This document shows, piece after piece, positions 18,030-25,653 of a stretch of 64,000 nt of DNA. The number at the start of each line of letters is the position of its first letter. The first letter of the stretch is position 1. The notes beneath the pieces are model-generated. The model made no database searches and had not been told where the DNA came from. It was given only the letters and a program-made list of their open reading frames with translations. A program made the translations under genes and the position numbers. The DNA is from CAYUNT01 sp964446285 (GTDB lineage: Bacteria; Sumerlaeota; Sumerlaeia; SLMS01; CAYUNT01). The stretch covers positions 7,246 to 71,245 of the forward strand of contig CAYUNT010000001.1 of assembly GCA_964446285.1 (NCBI GenBank), read 5' to 3'.

Positions 18030-19034
18030 TTACTTTTCCCAAGCGGAGGAATCGGAAGCCTCGCGGGGAGCGCGCGCAATCAGCTGTCCTGTCGCCGGAT
18101 CAAACGGTCCCTCTACGATGTTTTCGGGAGTCTGGCGGCGGATTTGCACGAGCTGCGCGGCGATGCTGACGGCGATTTCGTTGACGGTTTGCGCGCCAAT
18201 GGCGAGTCCAATCGGGGCGTGGACGTTTTCAATGTGGCTGTCCGAAACCCCGGCAGCCTCCAAATCTTCGTAAATCATGCGGATTTTGCGGCGGCTGCCG
18301 ATCATGCCGATGTAGCGGGCTGGTTTTTCGATCACGGCGGCGAGGGCGGCTTTGTCGTGCTTGTGGCCGCGCGTCACAATAACCACATACGATTGCGGCC
18401 CGAGCGGCATGGCGCGCAAGGTGGATTCGATGTCCGACGCAACCAGGCGGATAGGCGGCGGAAAACGCCGGGGATTCGCAAACTCTTCGCGATCGTCGAT
18501 CACGGTGATTCGAAAATCGAGATCGCGAGCGATTTGCGCCAAGGCCAGTCCGACGTTGCCGCCCCCGGCGATGATGAGCTCGGGCGCGATCAGAAGATTG
18601 AGACGATATTCAAGGCGCTGGCCGCTTTCGTTCGCCACCTCCAGGCGGATCGGGGCGGGGCTGAGGCTTTTAATGCTTTGGATGGCGTTCTCGAATGGGG
18701 CGGCACCCTTTTCATCCACCACGCAGCAAATGGCGATCTCCATCTTGCCGCCGCAGACAAGGCCGTCATCCCAGCCGAAGTCGTGATTAAGGATAAAGGA
18801 AAGCAGCCGGCTTTCTCCCCTCCGCAAGAGCTCGGCGGCACGGCGGCGCGCTTCGGCCTCGACGCATCCGCCCCCGAGCGTGCCTTCCGTTTCGAGCGAC
18901 TCATGAACCAGCATGGCAGCGCCGGGCGATTGGGGCGTGGAGCCGCGCGTGGCCGCCACCAGGCAAAATGCCACACGCCGCCCTTTGTGAACCGCGGCGC
19001 AGAGCGATTCAAACAATGGCAAATAAGGATTCAT
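18030..19034 (-). CDS. XdhC/CoxI family protein
   Basis: 334 residues with the two-part XdhC layout: an N-terminal domain (residues ~10-80, with RGSTPQSPGAAMLV and LGGGCVEAEARRRA) and a C-terminal Rossmann domain with GGGNVGLALAQIA and VIDDREEF. Characterised XdhC proteins load sulfurated molybdenum cofactor into xanthine dehydrogenase-type enzymes. No molybdenum hydroxylase, xdhA/B or cofactor gene lies nearby, so the partner must be elsewhere or the role differs. It converges on the kinase gene with 63 nt between stops and is divergent from the dockerin gene. Family assignment is firm; the substrate enzyme is not known. Confidence 0.87.
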   Translation of the reverse strand: MNPYLPLFESLCAAVHKGRRVAFCLVAATRGSTPQSPGAAMLVHESLETEGTLGGGCVEAEARRRAAELLRRGESRLLSFILNHDFGWDDGLVCGGKMEIAICCVVDEKGAAPFENAIQSIKSLSPAPIRLEVANESGQRLEYRLNLLIAPELIIAGGGNVGLALAQIARDLDFRITVIDDREEFANPRRFPPPIRLVASDIESTLRAMPLGPQSYVVIVTRGHKHDKAALAAVIEKPARYIGMIGSRRKIRMIYEDLEAAGVSDSHIENVHAPIGLAIGAQTVNEIAVSIAAQLVQIRRQTPENIVEGPFDPATGQLIARAPREASDSSAWEK

Positions 19035-19337
19035 TCAGATCAGTCCCAACAGACGGCAGAAGAATGACATAAGAAAAGTTGCGTATTGGGGCAATTTCCC
19101 TTGCCCGCCGCGCAATAGGCGGAAAAAATGATATTGCAGCGTGCCCGCCCAACGCTGTGAGTTGTTGTGCAAAAGGATATGGAGTGTCAGCCGAAATTCG
19201 TTTCCAGAGGATAGAGATCACGCACTTTATACCTTTTTTGCGCGGGATGTTTGGGATTTCTTTCAAGACGGCGGGAGAATTCTTGCGATAGGCAATTTTG
19301 TTCTTTCATGATATTTTTATACAAAGAGGTAAGGATT
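19035..19337. other. Divergent intergenic region between XdhC and dockerin genes
   Basis: About 300 bp with no supported gene. It should hold promoters in both directions; the last 60 bases before the dockerin gene are AT-rich, but I could not assign a -35/-10 pair with proper spacing. Confidence 0.5.
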
Positions 19338-20663
19338 ATGCTTTTGGCAAGGCGTTTCAGGTATCTGTTTGTTCTCGCGTCCCTTCTGTTGTTCGGAATG
19401 CATCCCGGAAAAGGTTATTCAGAACCTAGCGCAATCGGCTGGTGGAACTTGCAGTGGCCGCCCTCGATCGAAATGGAGCGCGGCACAACCACACCATTGG
19501 TATTTGGCCAAGTATGGATCGACGGCGTGACGCCGCTCGAAGGCCCCGCGCCGGGTCTGGAAGCCTGGATGGGTGTTGGCGACTTCGGCACCACGCCCAC
19601 TCAGTGGCAGCGCTGGGTTCCGGCGGCCTTCANNNNNNNNNNNNNNNNNNNNNNNNNNNNNNNNNNNNNNNNNNNNNNNNNNNNNNNNNNNNNNNNNNNN
19701 NNNNNNNNNNNNNNNNNNNNNNNNNNNNNNNNCGGCTTCCAACTCGATCAGATGGGCATTCTGGTCGTGAACGAGCCAAAGCCGACGGCGACGCCGACGA
19801 TCGAGCCGACCGCTTCCCCGACGCCTGAGCCGGGCCAGTTGGGCTGGTGGAACCTGCAGTGGCCGCCCGATATGAGCATCGAGGCGGGCCAGACCACGCC
19901 GCTGGTGTTTGGCCAGGTGTGGATCGACGGCGTGACGCCGCTCGAAGGCCCCGCGCCGGGTCTGGAAGCCTGGCTGGGCGTGGGCGACTTCGGCACCACG
20001 CCCACTCAGTGGCAGCGCTGGGTTCCGGCGGCCTTCAATGGCAATGTGGGCAACAACGACGAGTTCCAGGCCAACATGGTCATGGAGCAGGCGGGCAAGT
20101 TCAGCTATGCCTACCGCTACCGCTACCAGCGCGGGGCGTTTGTGTATGGCGATTATGACGGAAGCGAGAACGGCTTCCAACTCGATCAGATGGGCATTCT
20201 GGTCGTGAACGAGCCAAAGCCGACGCCTACGCCGACGATCGAGCCGACCGTTTCTCCGACGCCCGAGCCGACTGCCTCTGCCTCACCCACGCCGGAGGAA
20301 TCTCCCACGGCGTCGCCAACCCCGACCCTGACGCCTCTTCCGACGGAAAGCCCCGTGCCTATTCCGGATTCGGATGGCGACGGATTCGCGGATTGGTTTG
20401 AAACGCAGCAAGGGAGCAATCCGCAAAATCCCGACGACAAACCCAAGTCGTTTGACCTGAATAACGATGGCCAAATTCAAACCGTTGACGCCTTGCTCGC
20501 CTACCGGATCATCCGCGGCATTATCACGATGCCGGGCGTGGACCTGTCGGCTCTGGATGTGAATCTGGATGGCGTTGTGAACGAAGAAGACGCCACGATC
20601 TTCTATCGCTGGGCGATTGGCGATCCGCTGTATCCTGTGATTCCGATTGTTCCGGAGAAATAA
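19338..20663 (+). CDS. Secreted repeat protein with PT-rich linkers, Ca-binding segment and C-terminal dockerin (contains assembly gap)
   Basis: Signal peptide (residues 1-~30), then two near-identical ~125-residue modules starting with GWWNLQWPP, each holding YGQV-like FGQVWIDGVTPLEG, WQRWVPAAFN and, in the intact copy, GNNDEFQ and YAYRYRYQ. I recall similar unclassified modules in secreted proteins next to glycan enzymes, but no family name is certain. A PTPT-rich linker leads to DSDGDGFADWFE, a calcium-binding TSP3-like piece, and a dockerin type I pair (DLNNDGQIQTVDALLAY and DVNLDGVVNEEDATIF). GAGG at 19326-19329 supports the ATG at 19338. Dockerins dock onto cohesins, so this may be part of a surface complex; no cohesin gene is in the window. 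Confidence 0.8.
   Translation: MLLARRFRYLFVLASLLLFGMHPGKGYSEPSAIGWWNLQWPPSIEMERGTTTPLVFGQVWIDGVTPLEGPAPGLEAWMGVGDFGTTPTQWQRWVPAAFXXXXXXXXXXXXXXXXXXXXXXXXXXXXXXXXXXGFQLDQMGILVVNEPKPTATPTIEPTASPTPEPGQLGWWNLQWPPDMSIEAGQTTPLVFGQVWIDGVTPLEGPAPGLEAWLGVGDFGTTPTQWQRWVPAAFNGNVGNNDEFQANMVMEQAGKFSYAYRYRYQRGAFVYGDYDGSENGFQLDQMGILVVNEPKPTPTPTIEPTVSPTPEPTASASPTPEESPTASPTPTLTPLPTESPVPIPDSDGDGFADWFETQQGSNPQNPDDKPKSFDLNNDGQIQTVDALLAYRIIRGIITMPGVDLSALDVNLDGVVNEEDATIFYRWAIGDPLYPVIPIVPEK
19633..19732. other. Assembly gap of 100 N within the first repeat module
   Basis: Exactly 100 Ns, a common placeholder for unknown length. The equivalent bases of the intact second module are 20038-20170, 133 nt. 133 and 100 leave the same remainder modulo three, so the frame is kept if the missing piece matches the second module. 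Confidence 0.95.
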
Positions 20664-20732
20664 TTGCGCGAAACCGCGCACGGCCGCCGCAAACAGGTGG
20701 CCAGGCGCCACAATCAGCAATCCAATAAAACT

Positions 20733-20780
20733 CCGCGCCGCATGGGTTTTCGCTCATGCGGCGCGGTTTGCTTAATCTTT
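20733..20780 (+). terminator. Intrinsic terminator of the dockerin gene
   Basis: Perfect 12-bp stem CCGCGCCGCATG (20733-20744) / CATGCGGCGCGG (20755-20766) with a 10-nt loop, followed by T-rich TTTGCTTAATCTTT. It could also serve thiC arriving on the other strand. Confidence 0.75.
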
Positions 20781-20811
20781 GCGCGCGCCAAATAGGAGAT
20801 ATGCTGAACGC

Positions 20812-20862
20812 ATGGGACCTATGGGACCAATAGGACCTATGGGACCAATAGGACCTATGCGA
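20812..20862. repeat. 9-bp minisatellite (ATGGGACCT-type units)
   Basis: About five and a half tandem units of 9 bp alternating ATGGGACCT/ATGGGACCA/ATAGGACCT. It lies between the dockerin terminator and the 3' end of thiC. One frame would read Gly-Pro-Met/Ile repeats, but no supported gene uses it. Confidence 0.85.
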
Positions 20863-20907
20863 CAATCGTCATCAGGTACCTATTTACAGCGCGGTCAGCG
20901 CAAAAGG

Positions 20908-22209
20908 CTATTGGACGCTCACGTCTTCGCCTTCGAGAAGTTTCTTCATGCTCCGCATGGCGCAGATGCGTCCGCACATTGTGCAGGAATCCTCAAATTC
21001 CGGACGCGATTCCTCGCGGTAGCGGCGCGGTTTTTCCGGGTCCATTGCCAGCGTGAACATCGCATCCCAATTCAAGTCCGCGCGGGCTTTGCTCATCTTG
21101 TCGTCCCAATCGCGCGCCCCACGAACGCCCTTGGCGATATCGGCGGCGTGGGCGGCGATTTTCGTGGCGACAATGCCGTCCTTCATATCATCGAGCGAAG
21201 GCAGGCGCAAATGCTCGGCCGGCGTGACATAACAAAGAAAATCCGCGCCATTTGCCGCCGCAATCGCGCCGCCGATGGCGCTTGTGATGTGGTCGTAGCC
21301 CGGCGCGACATCCGTGACAATCGGTCCGAGCACATAAAACGGAGCGCCGTAACAGAGGCGTTTTTCCAGCAGCATATTCGCGGCGATTTCGTTGATGGCC
21401 ATGTGGCCGGGGCCTTCGATCATGACTTGGACGTTCCTTGCCCAGGCCCTTTTGGTGAGCTCGCCAATGACGATCATTTCCTCCACCTGCGAGGGGTCTG
21501 TCGAATCGTGCAGGCTGCCCGGACGGCAGGCGTCGCCGAGGCTGATTGTCACGTCATATTCCGCGCATATATCGAGAATCTCGTCAAAACGGGCGAAAAA
21601 CGGATTCTCGCGCCCGGTCAGTTCCATCCACAGATACAAAAGCGATCCGCCGCGTGAAACGATATGCGTCAGGCGTTTGTTCGCCTTGAAACGTCGGGCG
21701 GTCTCGCGATTGATTCCCGCATGAAGCGTCATGAAATCCACGCCGTCTTTCGCGTGGACACGAACCACGTCGATAAACTCCTGATCCGTTATGTCCTTGA
21801 GTTCCTTTTCATAAAACCCCACAGCGTCATACACGGGAACGGTGCCGATCATCGCCGGAGACAGCGTTACGAGTTTCCGGCGGAATTCCTGCGTTTTTCC
21901 GCAGGAACTCAGGTCCATAATCGCATCCGTGCCAAGTTCGAGCGCCTTGCTGGCCTTGGAAATTTCCAGGTCTGTGTCGTGGCAGTCTTTCGAAATGCCC
22001 AAGTTGACATTGATCTTGGTTTTCATGCCTTCGCCGATTCCCGCCGCGCTCAAACCCGAGTGATTTTTGTTAGCGGGAACAACGATTTTGCCCGATGCGA
22101 TCCGTTCCATCAACCAGGCGCAATCCACGCCTTCCTTTTGCGCCACTTCTTGCATTTGCTTTGTCCGGACGCCTTTGCGGGCGGCATCCATTTGCGTTGT
22201 CCAATTCAT
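20908..22209 (-). CDS. thiC: Phosphomethylpyrimidine synthase ThiC (or ThiC paralogue)
   Basis: Radical-SAM enzyme that turns aminoimidazole ribotide into the HMP-phosphate pyrimidine of thiamine. 433 residues, the short form lacking the long N-terminal extension of E. coli ThiC. Conserved stretches include GTDAIMDLSSCG, DFMTLHAGI, SLGDACRPGSLHD, MIEGPGHMAINEI, ITSAIGGAIAAANGADFLCYVTPAEHL (from ~residue 300) and a C-terminal cysteine motif C-T-M-C-G-R-I-C. That spacing is CX2CX3C, whereas well-studied ThiC has CX2CX4C. ATG 22209 has GGAG 6 nt upstream; an earlier ATG at 22266 overlaps the previous gene and is rejected. It follows the GNAT gene by 19 nt, so it is the last gene of an operon. 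A 5-hydroxybenzimidazole synthase (BzaF-type) role cannot be excluded. Confidence 0.88.
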   Translation of the reverse strand: MNWTTQMDAARKGVRTKQMQEVAQKEGVDCAWLMERIASGKIVVPANKNHSGLSAAGIGEGMKTKINVNLGISKDCHDTDLEISKASKALELGTDAIMDLSSCGKTQEFRRKLVTLSPAMIGTVPVYDAVGFYEKELKDITDQEFIDVVRVHAKDGVDFMTLHAGINRETARRFKANKRLTHIVSRGGSLLYLWMELTGRENPFFARFDEILDICAEYDVTISLGDACRPGSLHDSTDPSQVEEMIVIGELTKRAWARNVQVMIEGPGHMAINEIAANMLLEKRLCYGAPFYVLGPIVTDVAPGYDHITSAIGGAIAAANGADFLCYVTPAEHLRLPSLDDMKDGIVATKIAAHAADIAKGVRGARDWDDKMSKARADLNWDAMFTLAMDPEKPRRYREESRPEFEDSCTMCGRICAMRSMKKLLEGEDVSVQ

Positions 22210-22228
22210 TTCATTGCTCCGTATTGTA

Positions 22229-22882
22229 TTATTCAAAGGATATGTCCGTGTCTGCTTCGAGAACAATCAACGCTCCGTAATTGTCGCAGACAGGATCGTG
22301 GAGATAACCAGATACCAAGGCGCGAGGCCGAAAACCAAGGCGCATTTGGGGCGACAACGTGGGGTCGATGATTTCGCCCTCCACAAGTTTTTGATAATAG
22401 GCATCGGCGCTCATTTCGCTTTTTAAGGCACCGTAGCCGCTCATCATTCCGACAGTGACCTGGCCCTTGAGACCAAGGCGCCGAACGACCTGCTGGCGCG
22501 CCGCATAAAGCGCCCGCGCGATTCCGCGGCGGCGGTATTGAGGATGAACGCCAATATCCGCGCCATAAAGCCACGGCCCTTGCGGATTGTGCGAGGTGAG
22601 CCAGCCGCCCTGGGAAATATCGGCGAAGGAATGCTGCGCGTGCGCGAAATCGAAGTCGAGGCGGATGGCGCTGGTCATACCGATCACCTGGCCGCCATCG
22701 AGGGCCACAAACTGCCCGTCGGGAAACAATTCGATATGCTTGAGATAATGCCTGGCTTTGAAACGCTGCGCGTCTTCCAATGTCGGAAACACTATATTCT
22801 GGAGGTCTTCGAGCGCCTCCGCGTGTTCGGGGCGTGTGGAGGCAATCGTGATGCCACTGCGAAGCGCATGTTGATAATGCAT
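22229..22882 (-). CDS. GNAT family N-acetyltransferase
   Basis: 217 residues with a GNAT core: the acetyl-CoA pyrophosphate-binding helix is visible as GVHPQYRRRGIARALYAARQ near residue 115, preceded by a strand (WLYGADI). It sits between a nitrilase-fold gene (41 nt upstream) and thiC (19 nt downstream). In YhcX-type proteins a GNAT domain is fused to a carbon-nitrogen hydrolase domain, so this pair looks like the split version in reverse order. The ATG at 22882 is chosen; a longer reading to 22987 would overlap the upstream gene by 64 nt. No strong Shine-Dalgarno. Acceptor unknown. Confidence 0.78.
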   Translation of the reverse strand: MHYQHALRSGITIASTRPEHAEALEDLQNIVFPTLEDAQRFKARHYLKHIELFPDGQFVALDGGQVIGMTSAIRLDFDFAHAQHSFADISQGGWLTSHNPQGPWLYGADIGVHPQYRRRGIARALYAARQQVVRRLGLKGQVTVGMMSGYGALKSEMSADAYYQKLVEGEIIDPTLSPQMRLGFRPRALVSGYLHDPVCDNYGALIVLEADTDISFE

Positions 22883-22923
22883 GAAAAACAACGATTCCAA
22901 GGCGGCGGATTGGGAGCGCAAGA

Positions 22924-23913
22924 TCAACTGCCCATGCGGCACAAAGGCTCGAAGCAGTCGATCCTGCGGTCGCGATAAAAGTGCCATTCCCGCTGGACGC
23001 GCGCCACATAATCGAGGTCGATTCGCGCCGCAAGAACTTCGGCGGATTCACCCGCGGACGCAGCAAGAATTTCTCCCTGAGGCCCGGCGATAAGGCTGCG
23101 ACCCCAGAAATGAATGGAAGAGGAAGCAGGGGGCGCCGCCTCCGCTGCTGCGGATTGCGCTGCCTGAGTCGAAAGACCAGCGGCGTGCTCTGTGGTGGCG
23201 CGTTTTGTATCGGCGCATTCGATGCCTGCGCGATTGGGGGCGATCACAGGCAGGCAATTGGCGATTGCATGTCCGCGCAGCGTCAAAGTCCAAGCGTCGA
23301 GGCGCTTTTGGCGCTCCTCCGCTCCTTCGGCGCTTTCGACGCTTTCGACGCTTTCGACGCTTTCGCCTGCCCAACCCATCGCGGAAGGAACAATCAGCAT
23401 CTCGGCGCCCGCGAGCGCCTGCAGCCGCGCGGCCTCGGGAAACCAGACATCCCAATCCAACAGGACTCCGATCCGCGCCGAGCGGGTTTGGATTGGACGG
23501 ATTCCGTCTGCACCGGGAGCGAAGTAGTTTTTTGCGCGCCGCCCGGGCATTTGAGGAATATGCGCCTGTCTGTATATGCCCGCCAGCGATCCATCCGATT
23601 CGATGAGCACGGCGGTGCAAAAACCCAATCCCGGACTCTGAATTTCAAAAAGCGACACTAGCAGCACCGCGTGAACTTCGCGGGCCAGCGCCGCAAACCG
23701 CCCGATAGACGGACCCGGAACCGGTTCGGCCAGATCGAAATGTTTGTAATCAGCCGTGAGGGGGAAAAACGGCAAAAGCGGCATCAGGGGCAAAGCGATG
23801 AATTCCGCCCCTTGATCGCGTGCGGCGCGAATCCCTTCCTCGCAATTGCGAAAATTCGCTTCCCTGTCTTCCGAACAGGTTTGCTGAACCAGGCCGATGT
23901 GGATACCGCGCAA
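22924..23913 (-). CDS. Carbon-nitrogen hydrolase (nitrilase) superfamily protein with all catalytic residues replaced
   Basis: 329 residues aligning by eye along their whole length with N-carbamoylputrescine amidase-type nitrilases: FDLAEPVPGPSIGRF, ESDGSLAGIYRQAHIP, YFAPG, WFPEAARLQALAGAEML, WGRSLIAGPQGEILA, FYRDRR. The Glu-Lys-Cys triad is gone: the position of Glu reads LPLM, YRK has become YRQ, and ICWD has become LLDWD (codon GAT, checked on the minus strand). It should therefore be unable to hydrolyse amides and may bind a ligand or regulate. A SVE-rich insertion near residue 190 comes from 9-bp DNA repeats. Start is uncertain: TTG at 23913 has AAGGA about 9 nt upstream; TTG at 23931 is the alternative. 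First gene of the run leading to GNAT and ThiC. Confidence 0.82.
   Translation of the reverse strand: MRGIHIGLVQQTCSEDREANFRNCEEGIRAARDQGAEFIALPLMPLLPFFPLTADYKHFDLAEPVPGPSIGRFAALAREVHAVLLVSLFEIQSPGLGFCTAVLIESDGSLAGIYRQAHIPQMPGRRAKNYFAPGADGIRPIQTRSARIGVLLDWDVWFPEAARLQALAGAEMLIVPSAMGWAGESVESVESVESAEGAEERQKRLDAWTLTLRGHAIANCLPVIAPNRAGIECADTKRATTEHAAGLSTQAAQSAAAEAAPPASSSIHFWGRSLIAGPQGEILAASAGESAEVLAARIDLDYVARVQREWHFYRDRRIDCFEPLCRMGS
23331..23365 (-). repeat. 9-bp tandem repeat inside the nitrilase-fold gene
   Basis: Three to four copies of GAAAGCGTC (minus strand) coding Glu-Ser-Val repeats followed by a Glu/Ala-rich run. It falls in a surface loop after the nucleophile region. Confidence 0.8.
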
Positions 23914-23931
23914 GGTTTGGATCCTTGACAA

Positions 23932-24606
23932 GCAAAGTGACGCGGGCGTGCTTTGCGCATCGCGTCCCCGGAGCGCGCAAATCCCGATTGGGGAATCGAA
24001 TAGCGAGATTCTTTCGCGCGCCGCAAGGGCATCTTGCCTAGTAAAACGTCCTGATCGCGCACGTCAAATGTTTATTCGGCCATTGAATTCGGAAGAACGC
24101 TCAAATTCCGGCGGGTTTGAGAAATGCCGAGGAAATCCGCCATCGCATAAGCCACCCTATGGGGGCTGCCGGGGCATGATCTGTCGCGGACCGGACGCCA
24201 AATCCCGCGGAATCATGGGCCGCGCTAATCGCGTCCGAAACGAAGCAGGCGGGGCTGGAGAGGGAAGAAAGGATGGCGGTGGAAAAACTGACGGGGCGGC
24301 CAGTGAAAACGCTGCGCGAGATTGTGCGCGCGATCGCCTCGCTTGGGAGGAGCGAATGCAAGGGCGACGGCAAACCCGGCTGCCAGACGTTATTTTTTGG
24401 GGGGCACGCAATAAATCCGCTTCCGGGCTGAAGGATACCGCATGGCAAAAGGGGATAAATGCCATGAATGACAAGGGGTTTGGCGACAGGCCATCGAACG
24501 ATGACAAGCCCTGGCGCAACACGATTATTGAATATCTTGTTTGAATGAGGAGCGATGGAATTCTGCGCCCGAATGCGGCGCCCAATCGCCTCGGAATATC
24601 AGCGGT
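23932..24606. other. Region between nitrilase-fold and nitroreductase genes
   Basis: About 675 bp. Only the 52-codon frame at 24273-24431 and a 26-codon frame at 24464-24544 (ATG with AAGGGG upstream) look gene-like. No TPP-riboswitch core (CTGAGA with the second conserved half) was found upstream of the operon that ends in thiC. Confidence 0.5.
24273..24431 (+). CDS. Candidate small protein, 52 residues
   Basis: Begins MAVEKLTGRPVKTLREIVRA and ends FGGHAINPLPG. The ATG at 24273 follows a purine-rich GAGAGGGAAGAAAGG stretch, a plausible ribosome binding site. The first 25 residues would make a basic amphipathic helix; two cysteines lie eight apart in a Gly-rich middle. The longer overlapping frame on this strand is poor in codon use, so this short frame is the better candidate. 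I do not recognise a family. A second, 26-codon frame follows at 24464. It could be chance; conservation would decide. Confidence 0.4.
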   Translation: MAVEKLTGRPVKTLREIVRAIASLGRSECKGDGKPGCQTLFFGGHAINPLPG

Positions 24607-25356
24607 TTATTTAATTTCCGGCGGCAAAAATCCGGCCTTCTGAAGCGCCGAGAGAAACGGCTCTGAATCTGGCCGTTTCGACCATTTTGTATAGAACCAA
24701 TCCAGATAATGGGCCATGCCATCCTTGGCCCAATCTTGCATGAGGCCCAGGTGGCGATCGGGATCGTCGTATTCGGCAACGAGGGCATCGCGCTCCTCGC
24801 GCGTCAACCTGTGATAGGATTCCTTATGGATTACCCCCGCGCCAGACAGCCGCCCCTTCTGAAACGCCGGCTCAGTCTCCGCATATCCAAGGACCAAAGC
24901 GACAAGAGGAAAGCAATACGGTTCAGGCAGTCCAAGGATTCTATAAACGCGCGTGAGATCGCCGCGATGAATCCCGTTGGTGAATAGCGAGTCAATGCCA
25001 AGGCTTTTGGCCGCAATGCAGGCGGTTTGGGCAGCCAGAATGGTGTCCGTGCTCCCGGTCACAAATCCGATGATGCCGCCTACATCAAATGAATGTCCGA
25101 GATACGCGGCCAGGTCCATGATTCGCGTAAAATCCACGCAAAACACCAGAAGGCGATCGCCCGCATAGCCGCACAGGAGTTTCATCTTCTCGCGATCTGA
25201 TGTCTCGATAATCGAGTAGCTCTGCCGTCCCGAGGCATTGGCCGCCCGCACAGCGCAATCAAGAATCAGGCGCATGTCTTCGTCAGAAATTCTGCGCTCG
25301 GAAAAGGCGCCGTGAACAGTCCGCAACCTCTGAATGGTATGGATGGTGTCGTTCAT
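24607..25356 (-). CDS. Nitroreductase family protein
   Basis: 249-residue FMN-dependent oxidoreductase-type protein. The N-terminal helix pattern (RRISDEDMRLILDCAVRAANASGRQSYSI) corresponds to the FMN-phosphate binding start of the nitroreductase fold, and DTILAAQTACIAAKSLGIDSL with a following GIHRGDLTRVYRILGLPE and VALVLGY matches the middle and C-terminal core. Such enzymes reduce nitroaromatics, quinones or flavins; the true substrate is unknown. ATG at 25356 has GGAG 6 nt upstream. It is preceded on the same strand by the remains of a two-component system, which may once have regulated it. Confidence 0.8.
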   Translation of the reverse strand: MNDTIHTIQRLRTVHGAFSERRISDEDMRLILDCAVRAANASGRQSYSIIETSDREKMKLLCGYAGDRLLVFCVDFTRIMDLAAYLGHSFDVGGIIGFVTGSTDTILAAQTACIAAKSLGIDSLFTNGIHRGDLTRVYRILGLPEPYCFPLVALVLGYAETEPAFQKGRLSGAGVIHKESYHRLTREERDALVAEYDDPDRHLGLMQDWAKDGMAHYLDWFYTKWSKRPDSEPFLSALQKAGFLPPEIK

Positions 25357-25441
25357 TTTTTCTCCGGCATTCTGCAGTGTCGTATTCTGAATCGGGCAGG
25401 AATAATTTGGTGAAGATTCCCTGAGGGTCTCGCGCTTTGAT

Positions 25442-25622
25442 AATTTCGCGCCACTCTGGGCATAAATCCGTCAATGAGGACCAGCTTGTTCTGAATACGG
25501 GCGTAATAGGTATCGATCGTGCATTTGGCAATGCCCCGGGCCGCGACGATTTCGATCGTGCCTTCGCCCTGCCCCGGAAGTCGATAGTGGAATGGCCATT
25601 GGCATCTTTCTATGCGCTTGGC
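25442..25622 (-). pseudogene. Remnant of a LuxR/NarL-type response regulator (HTH end only)
   Basis: The reading IEIVAARGIAKCTIDTYYAR then IQNKLVLIDGF matches the recognition-helix region of LuxR-type HTH domains (EIA...ISxxTVxxYRARIMxKL). The receiver domain that should precede it is missing: sensor-kinase remnants start only about 30 bp upstream. No usable start. Confidence 0.6.
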
Positions 25623-25653
25623 TGAAATTGGGATTGATCCGTTCATTTCTGCT

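Noticed and set aside
20779..21657. Collagen-like Gly-Pro-Met start on the plus strand
   Set aside because: The GPM/GPI run is the translated minisatellite; the rest is antisense to thiC.
23932..24272. TPP or cobalamin riboswitch upstream of the operon ending in thiC
   Set aside because: Looked for the conserved cores on the minus strand and found none; isolated GC hairpins only.
23897..24544. 215-codon plus-strand frame between the nitrilase-fold and nitroreductase genes
   Set aside because: Begins inside the nitrilase-fold gene, has irregular composition and no motif; a 52-codon frame in another phase is more convincing.
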